Source of the DNA: Cephalotus follicularis
Taxonomy: Eukaryota; Streptophyta; Magnoliopsida; Oxalidales; Cephalotaceae
NCBI GenBank assembly: GCA_001972305.1
Contig: BDDD01001791.1
Location: 186,001-250,000 of the forward strand
DNA: 64,000 bases
Reading direction: 5' to 3'
The translations under genes and the position numbers were made by a program. Below the pieces are notes generated by a model. It did no database searches, had not been told where the DNA came from, and worked only from the letters and a program-made list of their open reading frames with translations. Below, piece after piece: positions 49,194 to 62,160 of the stretch (its first letter is position 1; every line of letters begins with the position of its first letter).

Positions 49194-51913
49194 TGAGTAA
49201 GCATCAAGAGGAAACAACCATGAACAACAAGCAGGTTAATTCATCACCAATTGTGGTTTGTTTGTATACATGTTCATTTATATCAAAGATTTATTGTTCA
49301 ATTTCATTCTTTAGGTCAGAACAAGCCTTACTAAAGCCATTGAAATTACTATTTTGTCAACTATTTAGTACTACTAGGTCTACTTAGCTTTTCTAGGATA
49401 GCTGAGCTAAATAGTTTGCAAAATTGAAATGTTGGAAAGTAGGATGCTGAAGCTTCCCTTATGGCTTTTTTTTGGTTTTTTTGGATGCTTGGAATAAAGT
49501 TAGAGTCCTTCTGCTTAGCTAAAATCTGAACTTTTGCAAAAAGAAATTATCATATACTATCACCTTTTACCTTTTTTTCGAATGATGGCTGCTAATGAGC
49601 CCTATTTCACTGGATTATGTACTTATTTTGGTTTTTTAACCTCACAGGATCTGCATTTGTCTGAGAAAAACCAGTCCTATTCTACCTTTTCTGTAGATTC
49701 CCAAATTCATTCTCGCTGCATTGTTTGTTCAGGAAACAACAACTGCCGAACAGTTCGTTCAAGAACAAAACTGATGAATATTTTAATTGAAAAAGGGAAG
49801 CCTCAAGAGGCACATTCTATTTTCAAAAGTTTAACAGAAGAAGGACACAGACCAACTCTTATAACGTACACTGCTCTAGTAGCTGCCTTGACCCACCAGA
49901 AATGTTTCAAGTCCATTCTTTTGCTCATTTCTGAAGTGGAACAAAATGGTTTGAAGCCTGATTCTATACTCTTCAATGCTATAATCAATGCCTTCTCTGA
50001 ATCCGGAAATGTAGATGAAGCCTTGAAAATGTTTCGGAAAATGCAGGAGAGTAAATGTCAGCCCACAACCAGCACTTTTAATACCCTTATTAAAGGATAT
50101 GGGAATGCTGGTAAGCCTGTAGAAGCTTTAAAATTACTAGGACTGATGTTAAAGATAAAATTGTAAAACCAAATCACAGGACATACAATATTCTTGTTAG
50201 AGCCTGGTGTAACATGAGAAACATAAAAGAAGCATGGAATGCCATAAATAGTATGGTGGCATATGGTATGCAACCTGATGTTGTCACATACAACACATTG
50301 GCAAGGGCTTATGCTCAGAATGGGGAGACATATAGGGCTGAAAAAATGATTTGGGAAATGAAGAGGAACAAAGTGGCGACCAATGAGCGTACCTGTGGTA
50401 TCATTGTATTTGCGTATTGTGAAGAAGTTAATATGGTAGAGGCCTTGAGATTTGTGTACAGAATGAAGGAGCTTGGGGTTAACCCTAATCTTGTTGTTTT
50501 TAACTCTCTTATCAAAGGTTTTCTATACAATAAAGATTCTGATGGAGTTAATGAGGTGGGTTTCAACCTGCGATACTTATTTTGTTGACCTGTTCCTTCT
50601 TTTGTTCTGCTAGAATATGCTTGCTTTCTCCATGTGTTACATAAATAAGAAATTGTTCGATACGCATGGTGTAGCGAATAAGCAAATCTCTTCATAACCG
50701 TTTGTACTGATAAAAAGGTGTACGGATTCTAGTTCACTGTCCATCTCACGATATAATGTTACCTTTGTCTGGTCTACTTAAAATGATAGATAATTGAGAT
50801 GAGATGTCAGGGACTCAAATGTTGTAGGAGAATTACATCAAATTTGCTGTGCTTTAATGATCAACCACAAGTTTATCCAGTCTCTAAGGACTCTAAACAA
50901 CAGGCAGTTCAATTATAGGAAGAGCATCTTTATCACGAGAAAATGTAAATTCAAGTGTCATCTTTATTAGTACTTTAAGCTGTAGTTTCATTTAATTTGC
51001 ACTTAATTTAATCATGAATTTGCAGGCACTGACCTTAATGGAAGAATATGGGGTCAAACCAGATGTTATAACATTCAGCACAATCATGAATGCATGGAGC
51101 TCTGCAGGGATCATGGACAAATGCGAAGAGATCTTCAAAGACATGGTGAAGGCTGGCATAGAACCTGACATCCATGCATTTGGCATTCTTGCAAAAGGTT
51201 ATGTGCGTGCTGGAGAGCCTAAGAAGGCCGAGTCAATTTTGATTTCCATGGACAAATATGGTGTGCAACCAAACGTTGTAATCTGCACCACCATCATCAG
51301 TGGGTGGTGCACCGCAGGTAAAATGCAGCAGGCAACAAGGCTTTTTGAGAAAATGTGCGAGATTGGCATTTTGCCCAGTTTGAAAACTTTTGAGACCCTG
51401 ATATGGGGATTTGGAGAAGCAAAACAGCCTTGGAAAGCAGAAGAGTTGCTGCTGACTATGGAGAAGATGGGTATCTCTCCCAAGAAAAGTACTAACCAGC
51501 TTGTTGCAGATGCATGGTGTGCCATTGGTTTAGTGAGTGAGGCTAACAGAATGGCAAATAATGGAGGTGAACAAGAAGTTATTGCAAATAATAAGAAAGA
51601 TGAGGTACCAGGGCAGAGGTTGGAGGGGACTTACAAAGAGCATAATCTGAGTGCTTCGTATTCTGATGTTTTGCAGATGCCTGGAGTAGTTACAACCAAT
51701 CGGAATGGGTCATCAGCTACTAAAATACAAACCCAGATGGTTTTGAAAACGGGGGATTCATCTGAGACCTTGTGGACTGCTGCTAAACGATTGTTTGTCA
51801 ATACTTATGTGTTGAGGGTTCAACCACAGATTATTTGCAGAAAGCAGTTGCAAAGTCACTATGGCATATGTGGACGGTTTGTAAGTTGTTATGGAGCGGT
51901 GCCGATAAGTTGA
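49193..51913 (+). pseudogene. P-class PPR protein, apparently frameshifted
   Basis: Exons are probably 49193-49234, 49648-50555 and 51026-51913. Exon 2 starts with DLHLSEKNQ, then [20 protein letters not shown], a cysteine-containing leader seen in the At5g21222/At5g25630 group. About ten 35-residue P-type repeats follow, for example [60 protein letters not shown] and DVITFSTIMNAWSSAGIMDK. Near 50150-50155 the frame breaks: the expected [20 protein letters not shown] continues one frame back, as if one A were lost from a run of A. The original frame stops at 50164-50166. Everything downstream is intact to the stop at 51913. The gene is either a very young pseudogene, a natural null allele, or a one-base assembly error. 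PPR proteins bind organellar RNA. Confidence 0.8.
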
Positions 51914-52919
51914 AGAGGAAAAACATTTTGCCATAGTGATTTTGCTTTTACCTGGCATGCATGGAGCTGGATTTTATAAGCTCGCAGTAATTATGATGCA
52001 TAATATCGTTCATACCCAAACAAAAGAGGATTTGAAATGGTTGATCATTTGTTACTCTTAATGTGCAGATACTATATATGGCTGCTGTCGTATACCACAT
52101 ACCTCTGTATACTTCAATGATAAATTGTTTATTTGCGTACGTACTACTGCAAATTGTCCATTAATGCTATGAAGTTGCTTATGTCTCGAAAAACAGGAAA
52201 CAAAATCTCACTCAAAATTTGCCTTAACCATTGCCATTGTTGAATGTTCTCTGCACGCTTTAAGTTCCAATGGATTGTTTCTCCCCCTGATAAAATATTT
52301 AAACCTATATTTATGATTTATATTTTATAAATTTGATTGTTGATAATCTATCATATATATCAATTTTATAGATAATAGATGTTTTTTATAATGGATTTTT
52401 GAATTTTTTTTATGTTTTTTTTTTATAATTGAGGTTTTTAACATATATCTCTTGTGTTATTGTTGTTTGATTGCGTACATGTGTGTGTTTGATTGGTAAC
52501 AAATAAGAATAGAGCATCTATAATTATTTTTATTTTTATATAAAAATTTTAACCTTCAAAATTTTCTCACATCTATTAATACCGATAAAAATTATTATAT
52601 AAAATGAAAATATTTAGATATATTTAATCGAATTAAAAATTATTATATATAAGTTATCTAATCCCATTATGAGATTTATAATATAAATCAATAAATTATC
52701 ATAGATTTATATTCGCTTTTACCTTATAATTATTGATGATAAATTGTGGATTAGGTGTTATTGTTCAAAATAGTATTATTTGTTGCATCCATCAAAACAA
52801 ACCTTCATAATGAACTTTTGAGATTCAACAAAAACAAACTTTCAGTCTCTCTCTTTATCAGTATCTCAGTCTCCGATGTGGAAACTTTCCCGCCAACTGA
52901 ATCAACCGCCTCAACAAAC
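51914..52919. other. AT-rich spacer before the S1P gene
   Basis: Holds the PPR 3' end and the S1P promoter. No coding segment or repeat of note. Confidence 0.5.
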
Positions 52920-55900
52920 ATGAGAACAAGTCAACGATCACCATTTCCCGTCAAATTCTCTCTCTTCATCTTCCTTATCTCCTTCTCTCTCCCCCGCTTC
53001 AAACCCTACCTCAACCCGACCCTAACCCTAACCCTAACCCTAACCCAAAAGCCACGCTACATAGTCCGCTTCAAGGACTACAAACCAGCCGACGATCACC
53101 GTTCCTATCTGAGATCGAAAATCCCATCGGACGGCTGGGAATGGATCGAGAGGAGGAACCCCGCCGCCGATTACCCGACGGATTTCGGGTTGGTGGCTAT
53201 CGAGAGGGAGGGAGTGATTGCGGAGATTGAGAGGTTGCGATTGGTTAAGGATGTGAACGTGGATTTTAGTTACAAGAGGGATTTGCTTGGTGTTGGTGGC
53301 GCTTTTGTTGATGGCAAAAAACGCCCTGGCAAGATTTTCACTTCCCCGTCCTTTAGCGACGGCGAGTATTATGCCGCCCTCACCAGTAATTCTTCCATCA
53401 ATTGGGATCGCCATCTCTTGATGCAGGTAAACTTTTATTTTCTTTTTATTGCGATTAATTGGTGCATTTTCATGTGGTGGTTATATTTTATTGGATTATG
53501 ATTATTGAATCTGTTATAACTGTGAATATGGAAACTTGTTTGTTACTTGAGTTTTGGTAGATAGTCTTTTTTGGAGACTAAGTACAAAGTATTTTTTTAG
53601 TCTCATAAAGAAAAAGAAGAGAGAGAGAAAGAAATTTATTTATATAAAGGGCTTTACAATTAGTTTGTTCAGTTTGTCTGATTAATACATTCTTGCCTTG
53701 CAGCGATCCCAAGTGACTTCATTGTTTGGAGCAGATGTTCTTTGGTCAAAGGGGTACACTGGTGCGAAAGTAAAAATGGCCATTTTTGATACTGGGATTC
53801 GAGCTAACCACCCACATTTTCGTAATATCAAGGTGCTTTCTTTTTCTTAGGAAGTGGTTCAAGTTTTTTGCAGTTTTGTATTTCGAAATATAGTTTGTCA
53901 ATTAAATATTACAGTGATAGGAAAATATTGATAACGAACTTCTTCCAAAGTTTATGCTGCTGCTTAATTTTGTGGTGGATGTGCTAATGCTGACAATTGG
54001 TTAACTTTTAGGAGCGTACAAATTGGACCAATGAGGATACTTTAAATGACAATCTTGGACATGGGACATTTGTAGCTGGTGTTATTGCTGGTGAAGATTC
54101 AGAGTGTCTTGGTTTTGCACCAGATACAGAGATTTATGCTTTTCGTGTGTTCACAGATGCACAGGTAATGCATGTTGGATGTCAAGATATATATGGCTCG
54201 TTATTTAACAGGATCCTGAAACAGAGATTTACAATGCATAATCCAATATAGCTGAAACCCTGATTCTGAGTTGTTTCACCTCTATAGAGACACCTCTATA
54301 AGCTGTGCATGCCTTATAAAGGTTGGAAATTAGTTGTGAGTAGGCAAGGTTTTGAGAAGTTAGTATTTGAGCATACTGAGTATTGTTAACAAGCCATAGG
54401 AATGAATGATTTCTGTTCATTCTCAATATTTGATTTAGTCTTTAAGATTTAGCAAGATTGTGAGAAGTTTGTATTCAGCCTATTGCAGGTCTCGTACACA
54501 TCATGGTTCCTTGATGCATTCAACTATGCAATTGCAACCAATATGGACGTGCTAAATTTGAGTATCGGTGGACCTGATTACTTGGATCTCCCGTTTGTAG
54601 AGAAGGTAATGACTCCCTTGGCATCCTGTTGTAGATCACGAACTTAATATGATTTGATATAATTGTCTAATGTGATTCCTCATTCCTGACATGGGAAATC
54701 ATGAACTATATATGATACCGGTTTAGTGGATTGGAGCCACCTTTATGGAAAAATCATATAATTACTCAATCATATAATTACTCAATCCTTTTTTGGGCAC
54801 TCTGAAATTCATAATCAAAACGGAAGGCGTTAGCTTGCTCCTCTTAAATGTACTTCCATGCATGTACCTGCTTTCATCACCCTATCTCATAAATTTCTCT
54901 TTGGTTGTATGAATATCGACATGGAGAATCAGTTTTGCTAGGCTTACTACTTTTTTACATCTTGTGTGATTCATTGACGTGTGCAGTGACACTTGTGCTT
55001 ACATCTTTTTGAATGTGTTTAAAAATTCCTTTTACTAAATTGATTTACTTAAATTATGTACCAGGTTTGGGAGATAACAGCAAATAATATCATTATGGTA
55101 TCAGCAATTGGAAATGATGGACCACTTTATGGTACCTTAAACAATCCAGCAGACCAAAGTGACATTATTGGTGTTGGTGGCATTGACTACAGTGATCACA
55201 TAGCATCATTTTCCTCGCGTGGCATGAGTACTTGGGAGATTCCTCATGGGTACTCTTATCTTTTAATTTTTTTGTGCAGACTTTGTTTTGTTAAATGTAC
55301 TTTATATTGTTAGGAGAGAGAATGAAACAATCAAAATATGTGTTAGACTTGCTGACCTAATACTACCCTGTCATGCAATTGTGAGTGTCACATGAAGTTT
55401 CTTTGGCTGTCAAAAAATTTTATGCTGCGTCTGGACAGGTTTTTTTATGGCAATTGAATAGCACCTTACCATATTCTTCATGGTTTTCGAGTGATGTAAA
55501 TTCGTTTGGCAGGCTTTCTGGTCTTAGATGAGTCAAATCCTTGCGACCCTTGAACTGATTGTTTTTGCTGAAGGAATGTTGCTTGCTACATCCAATTCTT
55601 TTTTGTTGTCATTATTTACCTTAAGTAGGCCTTCCAAATGTATCTTTAAATTCTCAAGCATTTGTTTTTTTGAAGTATATATGTTTCTTCCTTGACAAGT
55701 TTTCTTTGTGATGAAACAATTTGTATAATCCAAATTATATTAATCGTTTTTACAGTTATGGTCGTGTGAAGCCAGATGTGGTGGCATATGGACGAGAAAT
55801 TATGGGATCCAAGATAAGCACAGGCTGTAAAAGTTTATCTGGCACTAGTGTGGCAAGTCCTGTGGTTGCCGGTGTTGTTTGCTTGCTTGTCAGTGTTATC

Positions 55901-57538
55901 CCGGAAAGTAAAAGAAAGGACATTTTGAATCCTGCAAGCATGAAACAAGCACTGGTTGAAGGGGCTGCGAAGCTTGCTGGTCCCAACATGTATGAACAAG
56001 GTGCTGGCAGAGTTGACCTGTAAGCTCGACTAATTGAGGAGCCCCCTGCTTATTCATTCTTTGATATATTATTGTTAATATGGTAATATTGTTTGTGTTT
56101 GAATAATTTCTCTGATTTTACTGCTGTTAACTTCTTGTCAGGTTAGAATCATTTGAAATTCTGAAGAGCTACCAACCTCGGGCAAGCATATTCCCTAGCA
56201 TTCTTGATTATACGGACTGCCCTTACTCTTGGCCTTTTTGCAATCAACCCCTTTATGCAGGTTCCATGCCTGTTATCTTTAATGCTACCATCCTGAATGG
56301 GATGGGTGTAATTGGTTATGTTAAAAGTGCACCAACATGGCATCCTTTAAATGAGGAAGGAAATCTTTTAAGCATTCACTTTACTTACTCAAAAGTCATA
56401 TGGCCTTGGACTGGTTATTTAGCTCTTCACATGCAAATTAAGGAAGAAGGTGCTCAGTTTTCAGGTTATATTGAAGGCAATGTAACGGTTAGGGTATTTA
56501 GTCCTCCAGCTCAAGGAGAGAAGGAACCTAGAAGCAGTACCTGTGTGCTTCAACTGAAAACGAAAGTGGTCCCGACTCCTCCAAGATTAAAACGTGTTTT
56601 GTGGGATCAGTTTCATAGCATTAAATACCCTCCGGGGTATATTCCAAGAGACTCTTTGGATGTTCGCAATGACATTCTTGATTGGCATGGCGATCATCTT
56701 CATACTAACTTTCATATTATGTTCAACATGTTACAAGATGCTGGATACTATGTTGAAACACTTGGTTCTCCTTTCACATGCTTTGATGCTCAACAGTATG
56801 GGACACTCCTACTAGTGGATCTTGAGGATGAGTACTTTCCAGAAGAGATTGAAAAGCTTAAACATGATGTTGTTAATACTGGACTTGGATTGGCTGTGTT
56901 CGCTGAGTGGTATAATGTTGACACAATGGTGAAGATGAGGTTCTTTGATGATAACACGCGAAGCTGGTGGACTCCAGTTACTGGAGGTGCAAATATTCCA
57001 GCATTAAATGATCTTCTGGCTCCTTTTGGGATTGCTTTTGGGGATAAGATTCTGAATGGCGACTTTTCTATTAATGGTGAGCAGAGTCGATATGCATCTG
57101 GAACAGATATTGTGAGGTTTCCAGGAGGTGGGTATTTGCACAGATTTCCTTTCCTGGATAGCTCAGAGAGTGGGGCCACACAGAATATATTGCTGACTTC
57201 TGGCATGACCAAGGTGAGGAAGTTTACGCTGCTTCCATCTCCTTTCTTGATGATGATTAAAGTATGGAAAGATGCTGAAATTTTCCCTTTAGACAAGTCT
57301 TTGGTCAACAACTTAGCATTCAACTAAACTTGGGAGAAAATTGAATCAGTGTACTGATTAGTTGTTAATATGATAATCTAGTATTTTAGTTACTGTTGGG
57401 TACTTCAATGTGAACCAACACGAAAGATAAGATCGTGGAGATTTATGCTCACGCCACTCAAATTGGGAACTCTTATTGTGGAATAATTTTCAGAATTCTG
57501 CATCATGCTGTAATTTGTATGGGGGGCATGGTAGTTTA

Positions 57539-57584
<46 letters not shown>

Positions 57585-58656
57585 CACACACATCTATTAT
57601 AAAAAATTTATGATCATGTTCTATTTACTTTTAAACCAATTTTTTAGTTTGTCTTTCCTAGAACAATCAGATACATTTTAAGATATATGAAATTCAGTGC
57701 CTGTTATAAGTTTTTCTGCAATTGTGCAGCCTTGATTATATTTCTTATGATATATGCAGGCAGACTCACCCATTCTTGGCCTTTTAGAGGTTGCTGAAGG
57801 TCGCATTGCAGTGTATGGGGACTCCAACTGTTTGGACAGTAGCCATATGGTTGCTAATTGTTACTGGCTTTTGAAGAAAATATTAGATTTCACGAGCGGG
57901 AGAACCAGAGATCCAGTGCTTTTCTCCAACTCTGTTAAACAACATCAACCGATATACTTGGATGATAAACAATTGCCATCTCGCAGAACTGATGTAAATT
58001 TCTCTACATATTCTGCTGTCACAGGAAAGGACTTGATTTGCAGAAGTGACTCCAGATTTGAAGTATGGGGAACTAAGGGGTACATACATGTTAGGGGACG
58101 GAACAGAAGACTACCAGGCTATCCTATTATTGATTTGGGGAGAGGTTTAAACCATAGTAAGGACACTTCCAATTGGAGGCATCCCAAGTTTCCTGAGAAG
58201 AATAAAAGTGATTCTTTAGGCAAGAAGTACTTGGGTCTGCTTTACCCAGACGAGGTAATATAACATATAGCTGCAAACTGTGGCGATGGTTTTTGCTTTT
58301 ATTACTATTTGTTTCATTCTCAAGTACTGTGGGTTCTCTCACAAGTTCTGTCCTTTCACATTGCTATATCTTATTGGAGGCTGATAATTCCCCATCGAAC
58401 TTTCACATTTGCAGCTTGATGTGCCCGTGCTGGTTCCTAATCAATGGCTTCTACCGGCAGCAGTTACAGTAGTTGGTAAGTGAATGGCATTTGTTTTAAA
58501 AAGTAGGGAGCAATTATTTCGATTTTTGTATTGCATTTAATTGAATTGTCTTCTGTTTAATTAGGCCTCTTGCTATTATTCAGCTTGTGGAGAATTCGGC
58601 AGAAACGTCGTCGACGGAGGAAGGTTTCTGTCTCTGGTCGGTTGACCAACTTGTAG
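52920..58656 (+). CDS. SBT6.1: Subtilisin-like site-1 protease
   Basis: Golgi membrane serine protease that cleaves membrane-bound bZIP factors and pro-peptides; orthologue of animal S1P/SKI-1. Ten exons: 52920-53426, 53704-53832, 54012-54164, 54489-54605, 55065-55249, 55756-56019, 56142-57213, 57760-58254, 58415-58475 and 58565-58656, giving 1,024 residues, close to the Arabidopsis length. A signal peptide ([13 protein letters not shown]) precedes the prodomain. Catalytic Asp is in IFDTGI (about residue 198), His in GHGTFVAG (about 229), the oxyanion Asn in SAIGNDGP (about 319) and Ser in [12 protein letters not shown] (about 395). A large luminal region with the S1P-specific [18 protein letters not shown] follows. 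One transmembrane helix ([17 protein letters not shown]) and a basic cytosolic tail RQKRRRRRK end the protein. The ATG at 52920 is the first in its open frame. All catalytic residues are present. Confidence 0.96.
53020..53046 (+). repeat. CCCTAA telomere-like repeat within coding sequence
   Basis: Four and a half perfect CCCTAA units sit in S1P exon 1 and encode the alternating Thr-Leu run directly after the signal-peptide hydrophobic core. The unit is six bases, not the seven-base plant telomere unit CCCTAAA. Confidence 0.95.
57541..57580 (+). repeat. CT microsatellite in an S1P intron
   Basis: About twenty CT units followed by CATACACACACA, in the intron between exons 7 and 8. Likely length-polymorphic. 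Confidence 0.9.
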
Positions 58657-59409
58657 TAACGTTTTTCCCCTTGTGACATTCTGGAAGCATTTCTTTAGTA
58701 ATGTTGTTCCACATCATAGAGTTCACTTACTGACATCATAACAGGAAATAGTTTTGTATTCATAACATAGGTTTTTAGTGTTCTTATTTCAGATGCTTGT
58801 AGTGGCACAAATTTTCAATGATTAAATGATTTTAGAGATCCATTTGAGATAGAGGGGGGGCTCACGGGAGAATCTGAAGAGTGAAAGAGTGTCTATATTT
58901 GGTTTGTATATCTGAATGATGGATTAAATGCATCATTATATTGGTCAATTTCTTAGGTTATCTTACTTGTTGAATCTTCTTGAGACATAAATAGAAAAGG
59001 AAAAAAAAAAATGAATGCACTTCGCATCTAAAAATTCCAATTTACCTATTACAGCATGAGTTTGGGTGGTGGCTATTTTTTTCAATTTGGCAGGTTCTCT
59101 CTGCATTTTTGGGCAACAAAATCATAATGGGTTTTCCATTTATTCTTCTGTTGTGATGCATTCTTTTGTGTTAAATTAGATTAAACTAGGGCATAACCCA
59201 GTTACACCAATACACAGAAAAAATTAAATACTATAGTAGGAAACTACCAAAAGGGAGAAAAAGGCATTAGGGCAATGTCAAATTCTTTATACAAGCACTG
59301 TAATGTACATAGCACTTGGATAATCTTCCTCGGACTTCTCACAGCCTTTCCTCTTTTTGAACAAAATCATGAAATCAACCCAGCTAAGAACCTGCCTAAC
59401 ATTCACAAC
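58657..59409. other. Spacer between S1P and the Rab7 pseudogene
   Basis: S1P 3' UTR and AT-rich DNA. No gene recognised. Confidence 0.5.
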
Positions 59410-60256
59410 CTAAAGATCTTTGTTGTTGCCCACCTGCGACGAAAATGCCATTAAAAACAAAAGTAGCAGGAATTAGCAACTCAAATATTTGGCTATGCAC
59501 TTGAAAGTAGCTTCGACATTGTTACCTTCTTTGGCAGAAGTTTCAAAATAAGGAATATTTCTCTTGGAGGCACGTCATGCCTTTGCTTTCTTCAGACACC
59601 TGAAAGTTGGAATGTGGTGTCCATAATTTAAATTCTATTATGGAACTTTTTGCCCTATAATTGTAGAGAAAAGGGTCCATAGCATTTCCAGATAAAGGAG
59701 AAAACACGTTCAAAGAAGGAAAATTAGTCTTACCACTCAACTATTGCCACCATCAACATCTATCTTGTTCCCCAATACAAGAAGCCCAAAGATTTCAGGA
59801 TCTACAGGGCTGGCTTGATAGGTAAGATGGTACTCTTGTAAAACTAGTAGTTTACACTGTGGTTACATACTCACATTGAAGTATGAATCTTTATTCCAAT
59901 CATGCATCATGTGAGTCCTTCAAGTAACAAATTCACTAACGAGTCATTAGTGACAAGCAATAAGCAAAGTATGAAAACCATTAGAAGGCCAGAAATTCAA
60001 TTTTTGAGCTCGTAATTGAATACTAACCTGCAATGTGACTGTCCACACACTGAACTTTCTTGTGTCAAGAAATCTGCTCCAATGGTCGCTTTATACTGAT
60101 TGATGAACTTATCACATATCTAGATGCTGAGTTTATGGCCTATGACATTGCCAAAATCAAAGAGTAATGCGAACGTTCTCATACCTTCACAACGAATGCC
60201 ACACCAATGATCATAAAATGAACAAGAGTGTTAGCAGGCGCGCCTGATGTTGCCAT
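59410..60256 (-). pseudogene. Rab7/RABG3-type small GTPase pseudogene
   Basis: Broken minus-strand copy of a late-endosome/vacuole Rab7-class GTPase. Recognisable pieces, in gene order, are a degraded start (60256, MATSGAPANTL), DKFINQYKATIGADFL (about 60098-60051), QASPVDPEIFGLLVLGNKIDVDGGNS with the NKxD guanine-specificity motif (about 59815-59740), ASKRNIPYFETSAKEG with the SAK motif running into NNVEATFKCIAK (about 59567-59484), and a terminal VGNNKDL (59433-59410). A TGA follows DGGNS, the P-loop GxxxxGKT and the WDTAGQE segment are missing, and the first exon is out of frame. Pieces are separated by intron-like DNA with some surviving splice sites, so the copy arose by DNA duplication, not retroposition. 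Confidence 0.82.
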
Positions 60257-60307
60257 CTCCGTGTGGACCAGCAAATTTTACTCCAACTATTTTGGAATTG
60301 AGAGATA

Positions 60308-60337
60308 GTTGTTGTTGTTGTTGTTGTTGTTGTTGTT
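60308..60337 (+). repeat. GTT microsatellite
   Basis: Ten uninterrupted GTT units just upstream of the Rab7 pseudogene start. Confidence 0.92.
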
Positions 60338-62160
60338 CGGTGAGTATCTAAATGACAAGATACAAATTTGATAAGGGAGAAAAAAAAAAAAAGAGGCATG
60401 AAATTTACATTACATGGGACCCTACTGTTTGAAAAAGTTGGCATGTCATTTATATGACTAAATAACATATGACAATTAAGAACAATCATTTTCTTTCCTC
60501 AAATTTCTCTAGAGCCAAACACAGGTTTATTAGGGGCAATGCATTCAGCCAAAGAAGTCTTAAACACAGAAAATAAAGAAATTGAAAACATAAATAGAGT
60601 TAGTTCAATTAAGGATTTTTTGTTTGGCATATAGAAAAAGAAGATTCTTCGTTTCTTTCTTTCTTTCTTTTTTTCAAATATTAGTCAGCTAATAATTAAT
60701 TAAAAGAAGTCCAAAAAACGAAATTAATCATTTGAGAATTTTAAACACCCCCAAAACCGCACAGCTCTTTCAATTTTGACGAAACAAAATGCCACCATGC
60801 ATGTTAGTGACATTTTTAAAACTTTTTTCCTCTGTTACTATTCTAACGTTCTTTTTTCGGTTTGTTTTTCTTATACTTTTACCATAAAAAAATAATTTAT
60901 TAAGAATATATAAATATTCGATTGAAAATTTCATGTAAATGAAAGATTAAATTATAAAACATTAATCATTAACAGGTAAGATTTTTTGGCATTTTGCTCA
61001 ATGTTTCATACGAGTTGGGACACAAGCTGAAGTAGGTGTAGACACCTACCTAGGAGTGTAGGACAAACCTGCTACAGCCTACAGGGGTAGTTCAGTAATT
61101 TAGTCCATTTGATCCGTTTCCCACTCTGTGAGACCTATAATAGAAAAGGGAGTTGGTGGGTTTGGAAGCCAACGAGGTCCACTGACTGACCGCCCACTAC
61201 TCCTTCTGTCTTACTTTTTCTCAATTCAGATTTCACTTGTCAGCAGCAGGCATGTGCAACAACAGATATTCAACTTTTAAAATGATGAGCTGCTCTGGTC
61301 CTCTCCTTATGGGTTGATGATGAGTTGGTCTCCACCTTGTCATTTTCAATAATGATTCCTTACGCATTCTTTTTGACTTTGAAATATTTATACTTCAATC
61401 AATACTGTGCATGTGAGAGAAATAACAAGAATACACACATTCAACTATTCAAATTTGAACCAAAGAGAAACAAAAACAAAAATTTGATGTTTCAATTATG
61501 TCCATAAATAGCCTCATGAAAAATCAGGACATTAACTGAATATGGCTAAAGCATGCCACAAGGTCCAATTTGGTTGGCGGTGATGATTTTTGACGCGTGC
61601 ACAATTGGTTCAAATGCCACAAACTAACCTCCTTAATAACAGAGTAATGAGCATAAAAGAACTGAAACCAACTGTTTTGGAATAAAAGCCAACTGAAACT
61701 TGGATTTCATTTTCAAGCAGGTTATATGTTTATTATCAAAGCCACATAGGTGGCGCACAATCTATAGTTCTATACGCACCACCTATTTCAATCTTTGAAC
61801 GAAGTTTTCTTGTCTTTATCATCCACACTTCAAGGAAACCCACCCTAACAGATACATTGGAAAGCAAAACATGAACTAACAATTGAAATTCTTACCAAAT
61901 TAAATGTTGACAACAAAGATAAATATGGACATTTGAATCTCAACAAATAAAAGAATCAACCAAGTGTATTATTTTCTTGTGGTCAAGCACTCCTAAATAC
62001 AAACAAAACCAATACTGATTAGAAGTAAATGTAGAGAAATAAAAATGGAAATTTGTAAATGTTATCACGCGCAAAACATGTCATTCTGGCAATCAATGTA
62101 ACATGGAAATGAAGGTTAAAAATAATGGGGGACTAGATCTTTACAGTAAGGCCTCAGGTG
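60338..62160. other. AT-rich spacer before the PERK 3' end
   Basis: Non-coding. It lies upstream of the Rab7 pseudogene and downstream of the PERK stop codon. No RNA gene, repeat boundary or reading frame was recognised. Confidence 0.5.

Noticed and set aside
50214-50588. A separate short PPR gene starting at MRNIKEAW
   Set aside because: The segment continues the PPR repeat ladder of the upstream exon with only a one-base frame change, so it belongs to the same gene.
53020-53046. True interstitial telomere
   Set aside because: Unit is CCCTAA rather than the plant CCCTAAA, it is only 27 bp, and it is translated in frame within S1P.
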